A stretch of DNA of 64,000 nucleotides, from the NCBI RefSeq assembly GCF_002906165.1, contig NZ_PPCN01000005.1:248001-312000 (forward strand), written 5' to 3'. The number at the start of each line of letters is the position of its first letter. Position 1 is the first letter of the stretch. This DNA is from Roseibium marinum. GTDB lineage: Bacteria; Pseudomonadota; Alphaproteobacteria; Rhizobiales; Stappiaceae. The notes under the pieces are model-generated. The model saw only the letters and a list, made by a program, of their open reading frames with translations, was not told the origin of the DNA and searched no databases. This document shows, in pieces, positions 55,667 to 62,492 of the stretch. A program made the translations under genes and the position numbers.

Positions 55667-56767
55667 ATGCGCGTCTTGCATTTACTCAATCACTCCAAAC
55701 GTCTGAATGGCCATGTCCATGCGGCGGTCGATCTTTCCTGCGCCCAGAAGAAACAGGGACATGAGGTATCAATCGCCAGCGGTAGTGGCGACTTCGATGA
55801 CCTGCTCAAAAGACAGGGCGTCGAGCGGTTCGAAATTTCTCATGAGCGCCGGCCTTTCACCTTGCTGAAATCGCTCTGGAAACTCTTCTTTCTAGTCCGG
55901 AAATGGAAACCGGACGTCATTCACGCGCACATGATGACAAGCGCCGTTCTCGCCTGGCCGGTCTGCAAGCTTTTGAGAATTCCACTTGTCACAACCGTGC
56001 ACAACGAGTTTGAAAAAAGCGCCGATCTCATGCGGCTCGGCGATCGGGTTATCGCCGTCAGCCAGGCCGTGAGGGATTCGATGGAACGGCGCGGTGTCCC
56101 GGCTTCGAAATTGCGGGTGGTCCTGAACGGAACAATCGGTTCTGCCCGCTTTGAAGAGCGGGACGATACGAAAGCCGATCTGAAACATCCTGCCATTCTC
56201 ATCGTTGCAGGGCTGCATCCGCGCAAGGGACTTACCTATCTTCTCGAAGCCTTCGACAGCGCCTGGGAGAAATACCCCGCCGCCAATCTATACATCGTCG
56301 GCAGTGGACCTCATGAACTGGAATACCGGGAGAAAGCGGCTGCCCAGTCCTCCAGCGGCAATATCACGTTTCTGGGCGGCCAGAACGAACCGTTTAAATG
56401 GATGGAGGCTGCGGATATATTCGTGTTGCCGTCGCTTGCCGATCCGGCGCCACTCGTCATTTGCGAGGCGCGTGAAGCCGGATGCGCTGTCATCGGCAGC
56501 GATGCTGGGGGTATCCCTCAACTTCTTGAATATGGTGAAGCCGGCCTGATCGTCCCGGCGCAGAATTCGGCGGCACTCGCCGAGGAGCTGTGCAAGCTTC
56601 TGGCCGAACCGCAAACGTTGGCGGAATGGAAGAAACGGAGCCAGATCAGGATCAGCTATCTGACAGTCGACCGGGTCGCTCTGCAAACTTGCGAGATTTA
56701 CGCGAACATAAGAGGCTCCTTCGGCAAGTCCGCGATTGAACCAGATGCGCACAGGATGGAGCAGTAA
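55667..56767 (+). CDS. Glycosyltransferase family 4
   Basis: The 366-residue GT4 protein begins MRVLHLLNHSKRLNGHVHAA and has VIHAHMMTSAVLAWPV, the linker ILIVAGLHPRKGLTYLLEAF and the donor motif FVLPSLADPAPLVICEAREAGCAVIGSDAGG. The EPAPxxxxEA-type loop is a variant of EGxxxxxxEA. ATG 55667 has ACGGA eight bases upstream; a TTG at 55646 is less likely. The GH16 gene starts 22 bases after its stop. Confidence 0.88.
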   Translation: MRVLHLLNHSKRLNGHVHAAVDLSCAQKKQGHEVSIASGSGDFDDLLKRQGVERFEISHERRPFTLLKSLWKLFFLVRKWKPDVIHAHMMTSAVLAWPVCKLLRIPLVTTVHNEFEKSADLMRLGDRVIAVSQAVRDSMERRGVPASKLRVVLNGTIGSARFEERDDTKADLKHPAILIVAGLHPRKGLTYLLEAFDSAWEKYPAANLYIVGSGPHELEYREKAAAQSSSGNITFLGGQNEPFKWMEAADIFVLPSLADPAPLVICEAREAGCAVIGSDAGGIPQLLEYGEAGLIVPAQNSAALAEELCKLLAEPQTLAEWKKRSQIRISYLTVDRVALQTCEIYANIRGSFGKSAIEPDAHRMEQ

Positions 56768-56789
56768 TCCCTCCGGAGGAGTGCCCGAC

Positions 56790-57713
56790 TTGATAAGCCG
56801 ACGTGATCTTCTCATTCGTACCGCTGGCGCCGCCGGCGGGCTGTCCACGGCCTTGTACGCATCTGTCCCCACAGCTGAGGAGGGAATGGATCCGCTGGCC
56901 GGGCGCACGCTGGTTTTCGATGAGGTTTTTGCAATGCTTGATCCGGAAATCTGGCATGCAGGCCGCAAGGCAACCACATTCGATAGCGGATTTTACGGCC
57001 GCTCGGCCTTCGCACGAATTGAAGGTGAAGAAGGTTTCCAGCCCTATGAAATCGTGGATGACCCACAGACGGAAAACGGCAAGGCGCTCAAGATTTCAGC
57101 GCGCTATATCGGCCGCAAAATGAACGTGCCGAGCTATTACGGCAACGATCTGCCGGAATATCAGTGGATCTCAGGCAATATCCAGACAGCAAAACCCGAC
57201 GGCACGCTTCTGAAGGGATGGCGGGACGGTTATTTTGAAGCGCGCATGTGGTTTCCGGCACACCCGTTGACCTTTCCGGGCTTCTGGTTCCTGAACGGCC
57301 GCAGCATACTTCATCCGGAAACGAGCATCGAACTGGACATTGCCGAGCACAAGGGATTCGAGCCGAAGGTTTACGGCGCTTACCTGCATGAGTGGGGTGA
57401 GCCGGGGCAGCATCACGAAAGCATCGGTGTGCCAACCCCTGTTGACGTCACCACCGGATATTTCCGTTACGGGATGCTTGTCGATGGCGCGACTTGCAGT
57501 CTGTTTTTTGAACGCCAGAGGATCGAGGACCCGGTCTCCGGCGAACCGGTCATCTGGAATATCGGCCGGGCAGACGAGATGGACGGGCAAAACGATGTCT
57601 TCTGGCCGCTGATAACCCTTGCTCTTCTCTCCGATGTTCCGTTTCCCGATCCCCTTATTGAAGAACACCGCCAGACCGCCCTTCACGTGGATTATTTCCG
57701 CGTCTGGCGCTGA
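56790..57713 (+). CDS. Glycoside hydrolase family 16 (ExoK-like) with twin-arginine leader, TTG start
   Basis: The 307-residue protein begins ISRRDLLIRTAGAAGGLSTA, an RR-x-LL twin-arginine signal. Its catalytic motif IELDIAEHKG fits the GH16 E-x-D-x-x-E pattern; GYFEARMWFP and GFWFLNGRS are further family strands. GH16 enzymes cleave beta-1,3/1,4 glycans; ExoK trims succinoglycan. The TTG at 56790 is preferred because GGAGGA lies nine bases upstream and the Tat motif begins there. It is the last gene of the EPS locus and a terminator follows. Confidence 0.87.
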   Translation: MISRRDLLIRTAGAAGGLSTALYASVPTAEEGMDPLAGRTLVFDEVFAMLDPEIWHAGRKATTFDSGFYGRSAFARIEGEEGFQPYEIVDDPQTENGKALKISARYIGRKMNVPSYYGNDLPEYQWISGNIQTAKPDGTLLKGWRDGYFEARMWFPAHPLTFPGFWFLNGRSILHPETSIELDIAEHKGFEPKVYGAYLHEWGEPGQHHESIGVPTPVDVTTGYFRYGMLVDGATCSLFFERQRIEDPVSGEPVIWNIGRADEMDGQNDVFWPLITLALLSDVPFPDPLIEEHRQTALHVDYFRVWR

Positions 57714-57757
57714 AATGGGGCCGTCGCCGGCAGGGATCGGATCGCCTCGGGAGCCAT

Positions 57758-57785
57758 AAAAAAGCCGCCCGGAGGCGGCTTTCAG
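57758..57785. terminator. Bidirectional Rho-independent terminator
   Basis: AAAGCCGCC (57761-57769), loop CGGA and GGCGGCTTT (57774-57782), with an A-run on the left, serve the GH16 gene (plus) and rcdA (minus). Confidence 0.88.
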
Positions 57786-57808
57786 GATCGGTGGACAAAC
57801 TTTGCTGC

Positions 57809-58351
57809 TCAGCCGAGCTTGCCGAAGGCGGCGTGAAGCTGGCTGATCTGCGAGGCGACCGGGTTGTCGTTATTGGCTTCTTCGGACCGCTCTGCCTCGT
57901 CCTTGCGGTAGAGCATCTTGTCGAGATGCACCACGCGTTCCTGCAGGCGGGTGGAGCGTTCGACCAGGTCGCGCAGGGTTTGGGGAAGTTCTTCCCAGAC
58001 CGGGCCGCCGGTCGCGCTGCTCAATTTGTCGAGGCGGACCTTGTTCTTGTCACTGCCGGCCTGTTCACGGGACATCTCGCCCTCGTTCACGGCCCGCTGG
58101 AGCAAAAGCCAGGAGGCGAGCTGCATCAGCCGGGTCGTCAGGCGCATGGATTCGGTGGCATAGGCGAGCGAGCTGGGCCGGGGAAGCTGCTTGGCTTCCT
58201 CGCGGCCTTCTCCGTCCAGGTACATGGCCGTTTCCTCGACCAGCGACATGCCTTCCTGGAACAGGCTCTGAAAGTTGTCGGAACTGGCCAGGTGATGCGC
58301 GATGTGCACCGTTTCAACAGGACCACCGGCTTTTTTCATGTCTTCCGTCAT
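57809..58351 (-). CDS. rcdA: RcdA, regulator of CtrA degradation (DUF1465)
   Basis: The 180-residue protein matches DUF1465: VHIAHHLASSDNFQSLFQEG, MSLVEETAMYLDGEGREEA, YATESMRLTTRLMQLASWLLLQRAV and the helix LDKLSSATGGPVWEELPQTL. In Caulobacter RcdA binds CpdR-primed ClpXP and delivers TacA and, with PopA, CtrA for degradation. The C-terminal tail is disordered-like and ends in HAAFGKLG. ATG 58351 is where homology begins; the frame runs on to 58453 without it. Its partner CpdR is encoded 52 kb away at 5480. Confidence 0.92.
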   Translation of the reverse strand: MTEDMKKAGGPVETVHIAHHLASSDNFQSLFQEGMSLVEETAMYLDGEGREEAKQLPRPSSLAYATESMRLTTRLMQLASWLLLQRAVNEGEMSREQAGSDKNKVRLDKLSSATGGPVWEELPQTLRDLVERSTRLQERVVHLDKMLYRKDEAERSEEANNDNPVASQISQLHAAFGKLG

Positions 58352-58551
58352 AGGATTACTGCGCCTCAGTTGCTCTTCCGGTTGAACCTTGCATCTCTTC
58401 TGGAGCTGACCCAGGATTAAACATCCGGGACAATGTGTTCCTTTTTGGAACAATGCAGGTCTTCATGCCATTTACTGAGCAATCCGTGTGCCATTTACGA
58501 AGGCAAACGGTCATTAACCAGAACAGCGACACTGTACTATGGGGCGGAGCC

Positions 58552-58580
58552 AAAAAAAAGAGCCGCTGGAATGCGGCTCT
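58552..58580 (-). terminator. Rho-independent terminator
   Basis: On the minus strand AGAGCCGC, loop ATTCCA and GCGGCTCT are followed by eight T. It ends the RNA candidate or a long DUF1192 transcript. Confidence 0.88.
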
Positions 58581-58646
58581 GAGTCATTAACAGGGAGGCG
58601 TCAAACAGAGTGGACAGGAGCCACTCACATCCAGATGACTGGATGC
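58552..58646 (-). ncRNA. Candidate small RNA, same plan as the element at 3981
   Basis: Read on the minus strand, CATCCAG-TCAT-CTGGATG (58645-58628) is followed by GAGTGG-CTCCTGT-CCACTC (58626-58608). A linker with GCCTCCCTG comes next, then a terminator with eight T (58580-58552). CUCC in the second loop and CCUCCC in the linker are the same two anti-Shine-Dalgarno motifs at the same places as in the plus-strand candidate. It lies about 120 AT-rich bases downstream of the DUF1192 stop, where an own promoter is possible (TTGTTA upstream, -10 unclear). Confidence 0.5.
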
Positions 58647-58766
58647 ATAAATTTATAATTTGGAAAGATTAACAAGAGGTAAACAAGTTAATTTTTACCT
58701 GCTCTGTTTACCATATGGGTTGGTAACAGACTGGATTTATTTGAAGTTTTATAGAAATCTGCCAAG

Positions 58767-58964
58767 TTATTTTTGAAAAATAGAGTTGGCGGCATTGCGA
58801 ATATTCCCGCGTTGCTCCAGCTCCTGCCGAGTGCGGTTAATTTCGTCACTCAGCGCCTGGATCCGGTCCGCGAGATCGGTCTCCGAAAGTGTGGACAAAT
58901 CTTCCCCAACGGTAATCGCGCCCGAAGCGGGTTTTTTGGGGACATCTTCGTCAAACAGACCCAT
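58767..58964 (-). CDS. DUF1192 family small protein
   Basis: The 65-residue protein (start MGLFDEDVPKKPASGAITVG; helical LADRIQALSDEINRTRQELE) matches DUF1192, a small alphaproteobacterial family of unknown function usually found beside RcdA-type genes. GAGGGAATGAGG precedes the ATG. It is divergent from the quinone oxidoreductase gene. Confidence 0.9.
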   Translation of the reverse strand: MGLFDEDVPKKPASGAITVGEDLSTLSETDLADRIQALSDEINRTRQELEQRGNIRNAANSIFQK

Positions 58965-59112
58965 GGCCTCATTCCCTCAAGCATGACATGCAAATTCGTT
59001 CCATTCCGCTTGTCTGATCCGCATTCTTTCAAATAGGTTCAGTACGATTTTACCATATGCCAGGCACGGATCGCCTAGCCAGTCCCAAAATGAACCAGAA
59101 GGAAGGGTTGCT

Positions 59113-60117
59113 ATGCAGAATCTGCCCGACAGCATGACCGCGGTGGCGATATCGGAGCCTGGCGGTCCGGAGGTGCTGATGCTCGAAAACCGCCCGTTGC
59201 CGGAACCGGCTCCGGGGGAGATCCTGATCCGGGTTGCCGCCGCGGGCGTTAACCGGCCGGATGTCCTGCAGCGCTCGGGAGCCTATCCGCCGCCGAAAGG
59301 CGCTTCGGACCTTCCCGGTCTCGAGGTTGCCGGGGAGGTGGTGGCCTGCGGCGAAGGGGCCGGGCGTCACGCAATCGGCGACAAGGTCGCGGCTCTGTGC
59401 TCGGGAGGTGGCTACGCGGAGTTCTGCAAGGTGGCGGAAGGCCATGCCTTGCCGGTGCCGGCAGGGTTGTCGCTGGAAGAAGCCGCGGCGCTCCCGGAAA
59501 CATTCTTCACGGTCTGGAGCAATGTGTTCGACCGGTGCGGGCTGAAAAGCGGCGAGCGGTTTCTGGTTCACGGCGGAACGTCCGGCATCGGGACAACCGC
59601 GATCCAGCTCGCCAAGGCCTTCGGAGCGGAGGTGTTCACAACAGTCGGCTCGCCGGAAAAAGCGGAGGCTGTTCGTAAACTCGGCGCGGACCATGTCATC
59701 ACTTACCGTGAGGAGGCGTTTGAAAAGGTCATCCTGGATGTCACGAATGGCGAAGGCGTCGATGTGATTCTGGATATGGTCGGCGGCGATTATGTCGAGC
59801 GGAACTGGAAAGCGGCCGCGGTGGAGGGGCGGATCTGCCAGATCGCGACGCTGAACGGCGTATCGGAAAAGGTGAATTTCTCCCGACTGATGGTCAAGCG
59901 GCTGACGCATACGGGAAGTACGCTCAGACCGCGCAGCGATGCCTTCAAGACCGCGATCGCGGAGGCTCTGAAAGCAAAGGTCTGGCCGCTGATCGAATCG
60001 GGAAAAATCCGGCCGGTCATGGATTCAACCTTTCCGCTGGCCGAGGCTGCCGAGGCGCATCGGCGGATGGAAAGCTCTGGTCATATTGGCAAAATAGTCC
60101 TGACCGTGGGGGGCTGA
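59113..60117 (+). CDS. NAD(P)H-quinone oxidoreductase, zeta-crystallin type
   Basis: The 334-residue MDR-superfamily protein lacks the zinc ligands and has the NADPH-binding VHGGTSGIGTTAIQLAKAFG, a GDKVAALCSGGGYAEF segment and the catalytic-domain AAGVNRPDVLQRSG. It closely resembles PIG3/TP53I3-type quinone reductases. It reduces quinones in the cytosol; the natural acceptor is unknown. GAAGG precedes the ATG. It lies 153 bases before trcR. Confidence 0.92.
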   Translation: MQNLPDSMTAVAISEPGGPEVLMLENRPLPEPAPGEILIRVAAAGVNRPDVLQRSGAYPPPKGASDLPGLEVAGEVVACGEGAGRHAIGDKVAALCSGGGYAEFCKVAEGHALPVPAGLSLEEAAALPETFFTVWSNVFDRCGLKSGERFLVHGGTSGIGTTAIQLAKAFGAEVFTTVGSPEKAEAVRKLGADHVITYREEAFEKVILDVTNGEGVDVILDMVGGDYVERNWKAAAVEGRICQIATLNGVSEKVNFSRLMVKRLTHTGSTLRPRSDAFKTAIAEALKAKVWPLIESGKIRPVMDSTFPLAEAAEAHRRMESSGHIGKIVLTVGG

Positions 60118-60270
60118 GTTACGAGGGAAGGCGCGAGGAAACGCCGGAATGCAAGTGCGTTGCGTTTTGGCGGCGTTTCTCCTATATTCCGGCCACTTCC
60201 CTTAAAATGGAAATCGAACATCGCTTTTTTGCCCTGCCGGGCAAGGGAGCACACGAGAGGAATTTATCCG

Positions 60271-61239
60271 ATGGCGAATACGCCGCTTATGCCGAAGGCA
60301 ACCGCAGTCTGGCTTGTGGACAATACCGCGCTGAGCTTCACCCAGATTGCCGCATTCTGCAAGCTTCACCCACTTGAAGTGAAGGCGATTGCCGATGGCG
60401 AAGCCGCGCAGGGAATCAAGGGCCTCGATCCCATCCTGACGGGCCAGCTCACCCGTGAGGAAGTCGAGAAGGCACAGGGCGACCCGAACTACCAGTTGAA
60501 ACTTCAGGGCTCGAAAGTGGTGGTGCCGGAATCCAAGCGCAAGGGACCACGTTACACGCCCGTCTCGCGCCGCCAGGACCGTCCGAACGCCATCCTGTGG
60601 CTGGTGCGCAACCATCCGGAACTGAAGGACGCGCAGATCATGCGGCTGGTCGGTACAACCAAGCCGACAATCGCGGCGATCCGCGACCGTACCCACTGGA
60701 ATTCGTCAAACCTGATTCCCTCCGATCCGGTCACCCTAAGCCTGTGCAGCCAGCTTGAACTGGATATGGAAGTCGAAAAGGCCGCCAAGAATGCACCGCA
60801 GCCGGTCGCCGGCGGTCCCGTCGAAACGCTGATGCCGGTCGAGGAATCGACCAGCGATGATGCCCTCGCCGCTGCCTTCTCGTTCGGCACGAGCAAACCG
60901 ATCAAGCGTGAGGAAGAAGAGGTGTTCGACGCGGAAGCGGTCTTTGCGAACCTGGGCATGCCGAAAAAGGTGAGCGGTGAGGAGGCCGTCGAAGTCGAGG
61001 CCGATGCTGCTGGCGAGGAGGTTGAAGCTGGCGTGGAGGCGAAAGCTGAAGCTGAAGCAGAGGTCGTGGCTGGCGAAGAGGCTGAAGCCGGCGTGGAAGC
61101 CGAAGCAGAAGCTGAGGCAGAGGTCGTGGCTGCCGAAGAGGCTGACGCAGAGGCGGAAACTGACGCAGAGGCTGAAGCTGGCGCAGAGGCCGAAGCCGTT
61201 GACGAAACGGAAACTGACGAAGCTGCCAAGGAAAAGTAG
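60271..61239 (+). CDS. trcR: TrcR cell-cycle transcriptional regulator (DUF1013) with acidic repeat tail
   Basis: The first 200 residues (MANTPLMPKATAVWLVDNTA, LSFTQIAAFCKLHPLEVKAI, RPNAILWLVRNHPELKDAQI, MRLVGTTKPTIAAIRDRTHW) are the two helix-turn-helix segments of DUF1013/TrcR, linked to CtrA-dependent cell-cycle transcription in Caulobacter. The last 80 residues are almost only Glu, Ala and Val, from 60-bp DNA repeats. The usual protein is about 230-240 residues, this one 322. GAGAGGAATTT precedes the ATG at 60271. A terminator follows. Confidence 0.92.
   Translation: MANTPLMPKATAVWLVDNTALSFTQIAAFCKLHPLEVKAIADGEAAQGIKGLDPILTGQLTREEVEKAQGDPNYQLKLQGSKVVVPESKRKGPRYTPVSRRQDRPNAILWLVRNHPELKDAQIMRLVGTTKPTIAAIRDRTHWNSSNLIPSDPVTLSLCSQLELDMEVEKAAKNAPQPVAGGPVETLMPVEESTSDDALAAAFSFGTSKPIKREEEEVFDAEAVFANLGMPKKVSGEEAVEVEADAAGEEVEAGVEAKAEAEAEVVAGEEAEAGVEAEAEAEAEVVAAEEADAEAETDAEAEAGAEAEAVDETETDEAAKEK
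61021..61140 (+). repeat. Two 60-bp tandem repeats inside trcR
   Basis: 61021-61080 and 61081-61140 are near-identical units coding for EVVAGEEAEAGVEAEAEAEA-like sequence. A degenerate third unit runs to about 61200. Confidence 0.9.
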
Positions 61240-61269
61240 GCTTTCAATCCGTTCTGTTGCGAACTGTCA

Positions 61270-61300
61270 AACCGCCGACCGATACAGTCGGCGGTTTTTT
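61270..61300 (+). terminator. Rho-independent terminator after trcR
   Basis: AACCGCCGAC (61270-61279), loop CGATACA and GTCGGCGGTT (61287-61296) are followed by T residues. Confidence 0.92.
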
Positions 61301-61396
61301 GTTACCCTGAAAACCTCGTTTTCCGGATGAGCGGCGAAAACGCGTTGCCACGTTGTTGATCAGGACATAGTCTTCCGGCCTTTCAGGGAGAACAAG

Positions 61397-62353
61397 ATGT
61401 CGAACAACCTGCTCAAACTGGGCTTTACGCTCGCACTCGCCTTCGGTGTCACACAGGCACAGGCCGAAACGCGGATCACCTACAAGTCCGCAAAGTCAGC
61501 TTCCTCCTACTACCAGATGGGCGTTCAGATTGCCGAAGCCATCAAGGCCGGAAGCGATGGCGAGATGATCGTGACCGTCGAGGAAAGTCAGGGCTCCGTC
61601 CAGAACGTGATGGAAGCCAAGGCGAGAGGTGGAGACTATGTCTTTACCACTCCTCCGGTGCTGGTGTCGCTGGCTCAGGGCGGGAAGGCGATGTTCGAGG
61701 GCAAGGGAGACCCGAAGTTCGACGAGATCCGCGCCCTGTTTCCGATCCCTTCGCTGACCATGCATTTCGTGATGTCAAAAAAAAGCGGCGTGACGGATTT
61801 CGCGGGCATGGAAGGCAAGACCATCCTGCTCGGCAAGGGATCGTTCGGAGCCACGGAAGGTGAAAAATACCTCAAGCAGTTCGGTCTGGAAGGCAAGATC
61901 GATCTTGCCGAGGTCGAGCTGTCGAACGCGGTTGCGGCACTGAAAAACGGTCAGATCGACGGTTTCGTGACGGCCGGCTCCTGGCCGGCGCCGAATGTCA
62001 TTGAGGCCGCCGCGTCCTCCGATGTCCATGTCCTTTCTCTGAATGATGACCAGATCGCGCAGACAAAGCGCGCAAAACTGGTGATCCCCGCGGGCACATA
62101 TGCCGGTCAGGAAGAAGACATTGCGACCACCTCATTGCCGGTCGCCGCCTTCACGACCACAGCCATGGATGACGACACGGCCTATACGCTGACCAAGACC
62201 TTCTGGGAGCAAAAGGCCGGTATGGGCGAGGACGCGCCGTGGTGGAACGGTGTCGATCAGGCGCTGATGGCGAATATTACCGGCAAGCTTCATCCCGGTG
62301 CTGTGCGCTACTACAAGGAAGCCGGCATTGAACTTACGGACGCGCAGCAGTAA
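61397..62353 (+). CDS. TAXI family TRAP transporter solute-binding protein
   Basis: The 318-residue protein has a signal peptide (LLKLGFTLALAFGVTQAQAE) and TAXI-family sequence: SASSYYQMGVQIAEAIKAGS, GSVQNVMEAKARGGDYVFTT and LFPIPSLTMHFVMSKKSGV. It binds its ligand (glutamate, glutarate or related acids in known members) in the periplasm and feeds the fused permease downstream. GGGAGAACAAG precedes the ATG. Substrate is not predictable from sequence. Confidence 0.92.
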   Translation: MSNNLLKLGFTLALAFGVTQAQAETRITYKSAKSASSYYQMGVQIAEAIKAGSDGEMIVTVEESQGSVQNVMEAKARGGDYVFTTPPVLVSLAQGGKAMFEGKGDPKFDEIRALFPIPSLTMHFVMSKKSGVTDFAGMEGKTILLGKGSFGATEGEKYLKQFGLEGKIDLAEVELSNAVAALKNGQIDGFVTAGSWPAPNVIEAAASSDVHVLSLNDDQIAQTKRAKLVIPAGTYAGQEEDIATTSLPVAAFTTTAMDDDTAYTLTKTFWEQKAGMGEDAPWWNGVDQALMANITGKLHPGAVRYYKEAGIELTDAQQ

Positions 62354-62492
62354 TCACCGCTCGGTGTCTTGAATCGTCCGGTGCACGGCCGTCAGCAGTT
62401 GCTGCCGGCTCCGTGTGCCGGATGTCTTTGGCCGGACGTACCGACCGGTGCCGGTCAACCCGCAATCCGATCTCAGTCAGACAAGCAATTCC

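Larger units (their letters stand above)
58352..58766. other. Region between rcdA and DUF1192 holding a small-RNA candidate
   Basis: No protein gene is supported. The stretch is AT-rich from 58645 to 58766 and contains the minus-strand RNA candidate 58552-58646. The 58352-58551 part shows nothing except the likely rcdA promoter. Confidence 0.5.

Noticed and set aside
61021..61200. Repeat array considered as CRISPR
   Set aside because: The repeats are contiguous, in frame and coding, without spacers.
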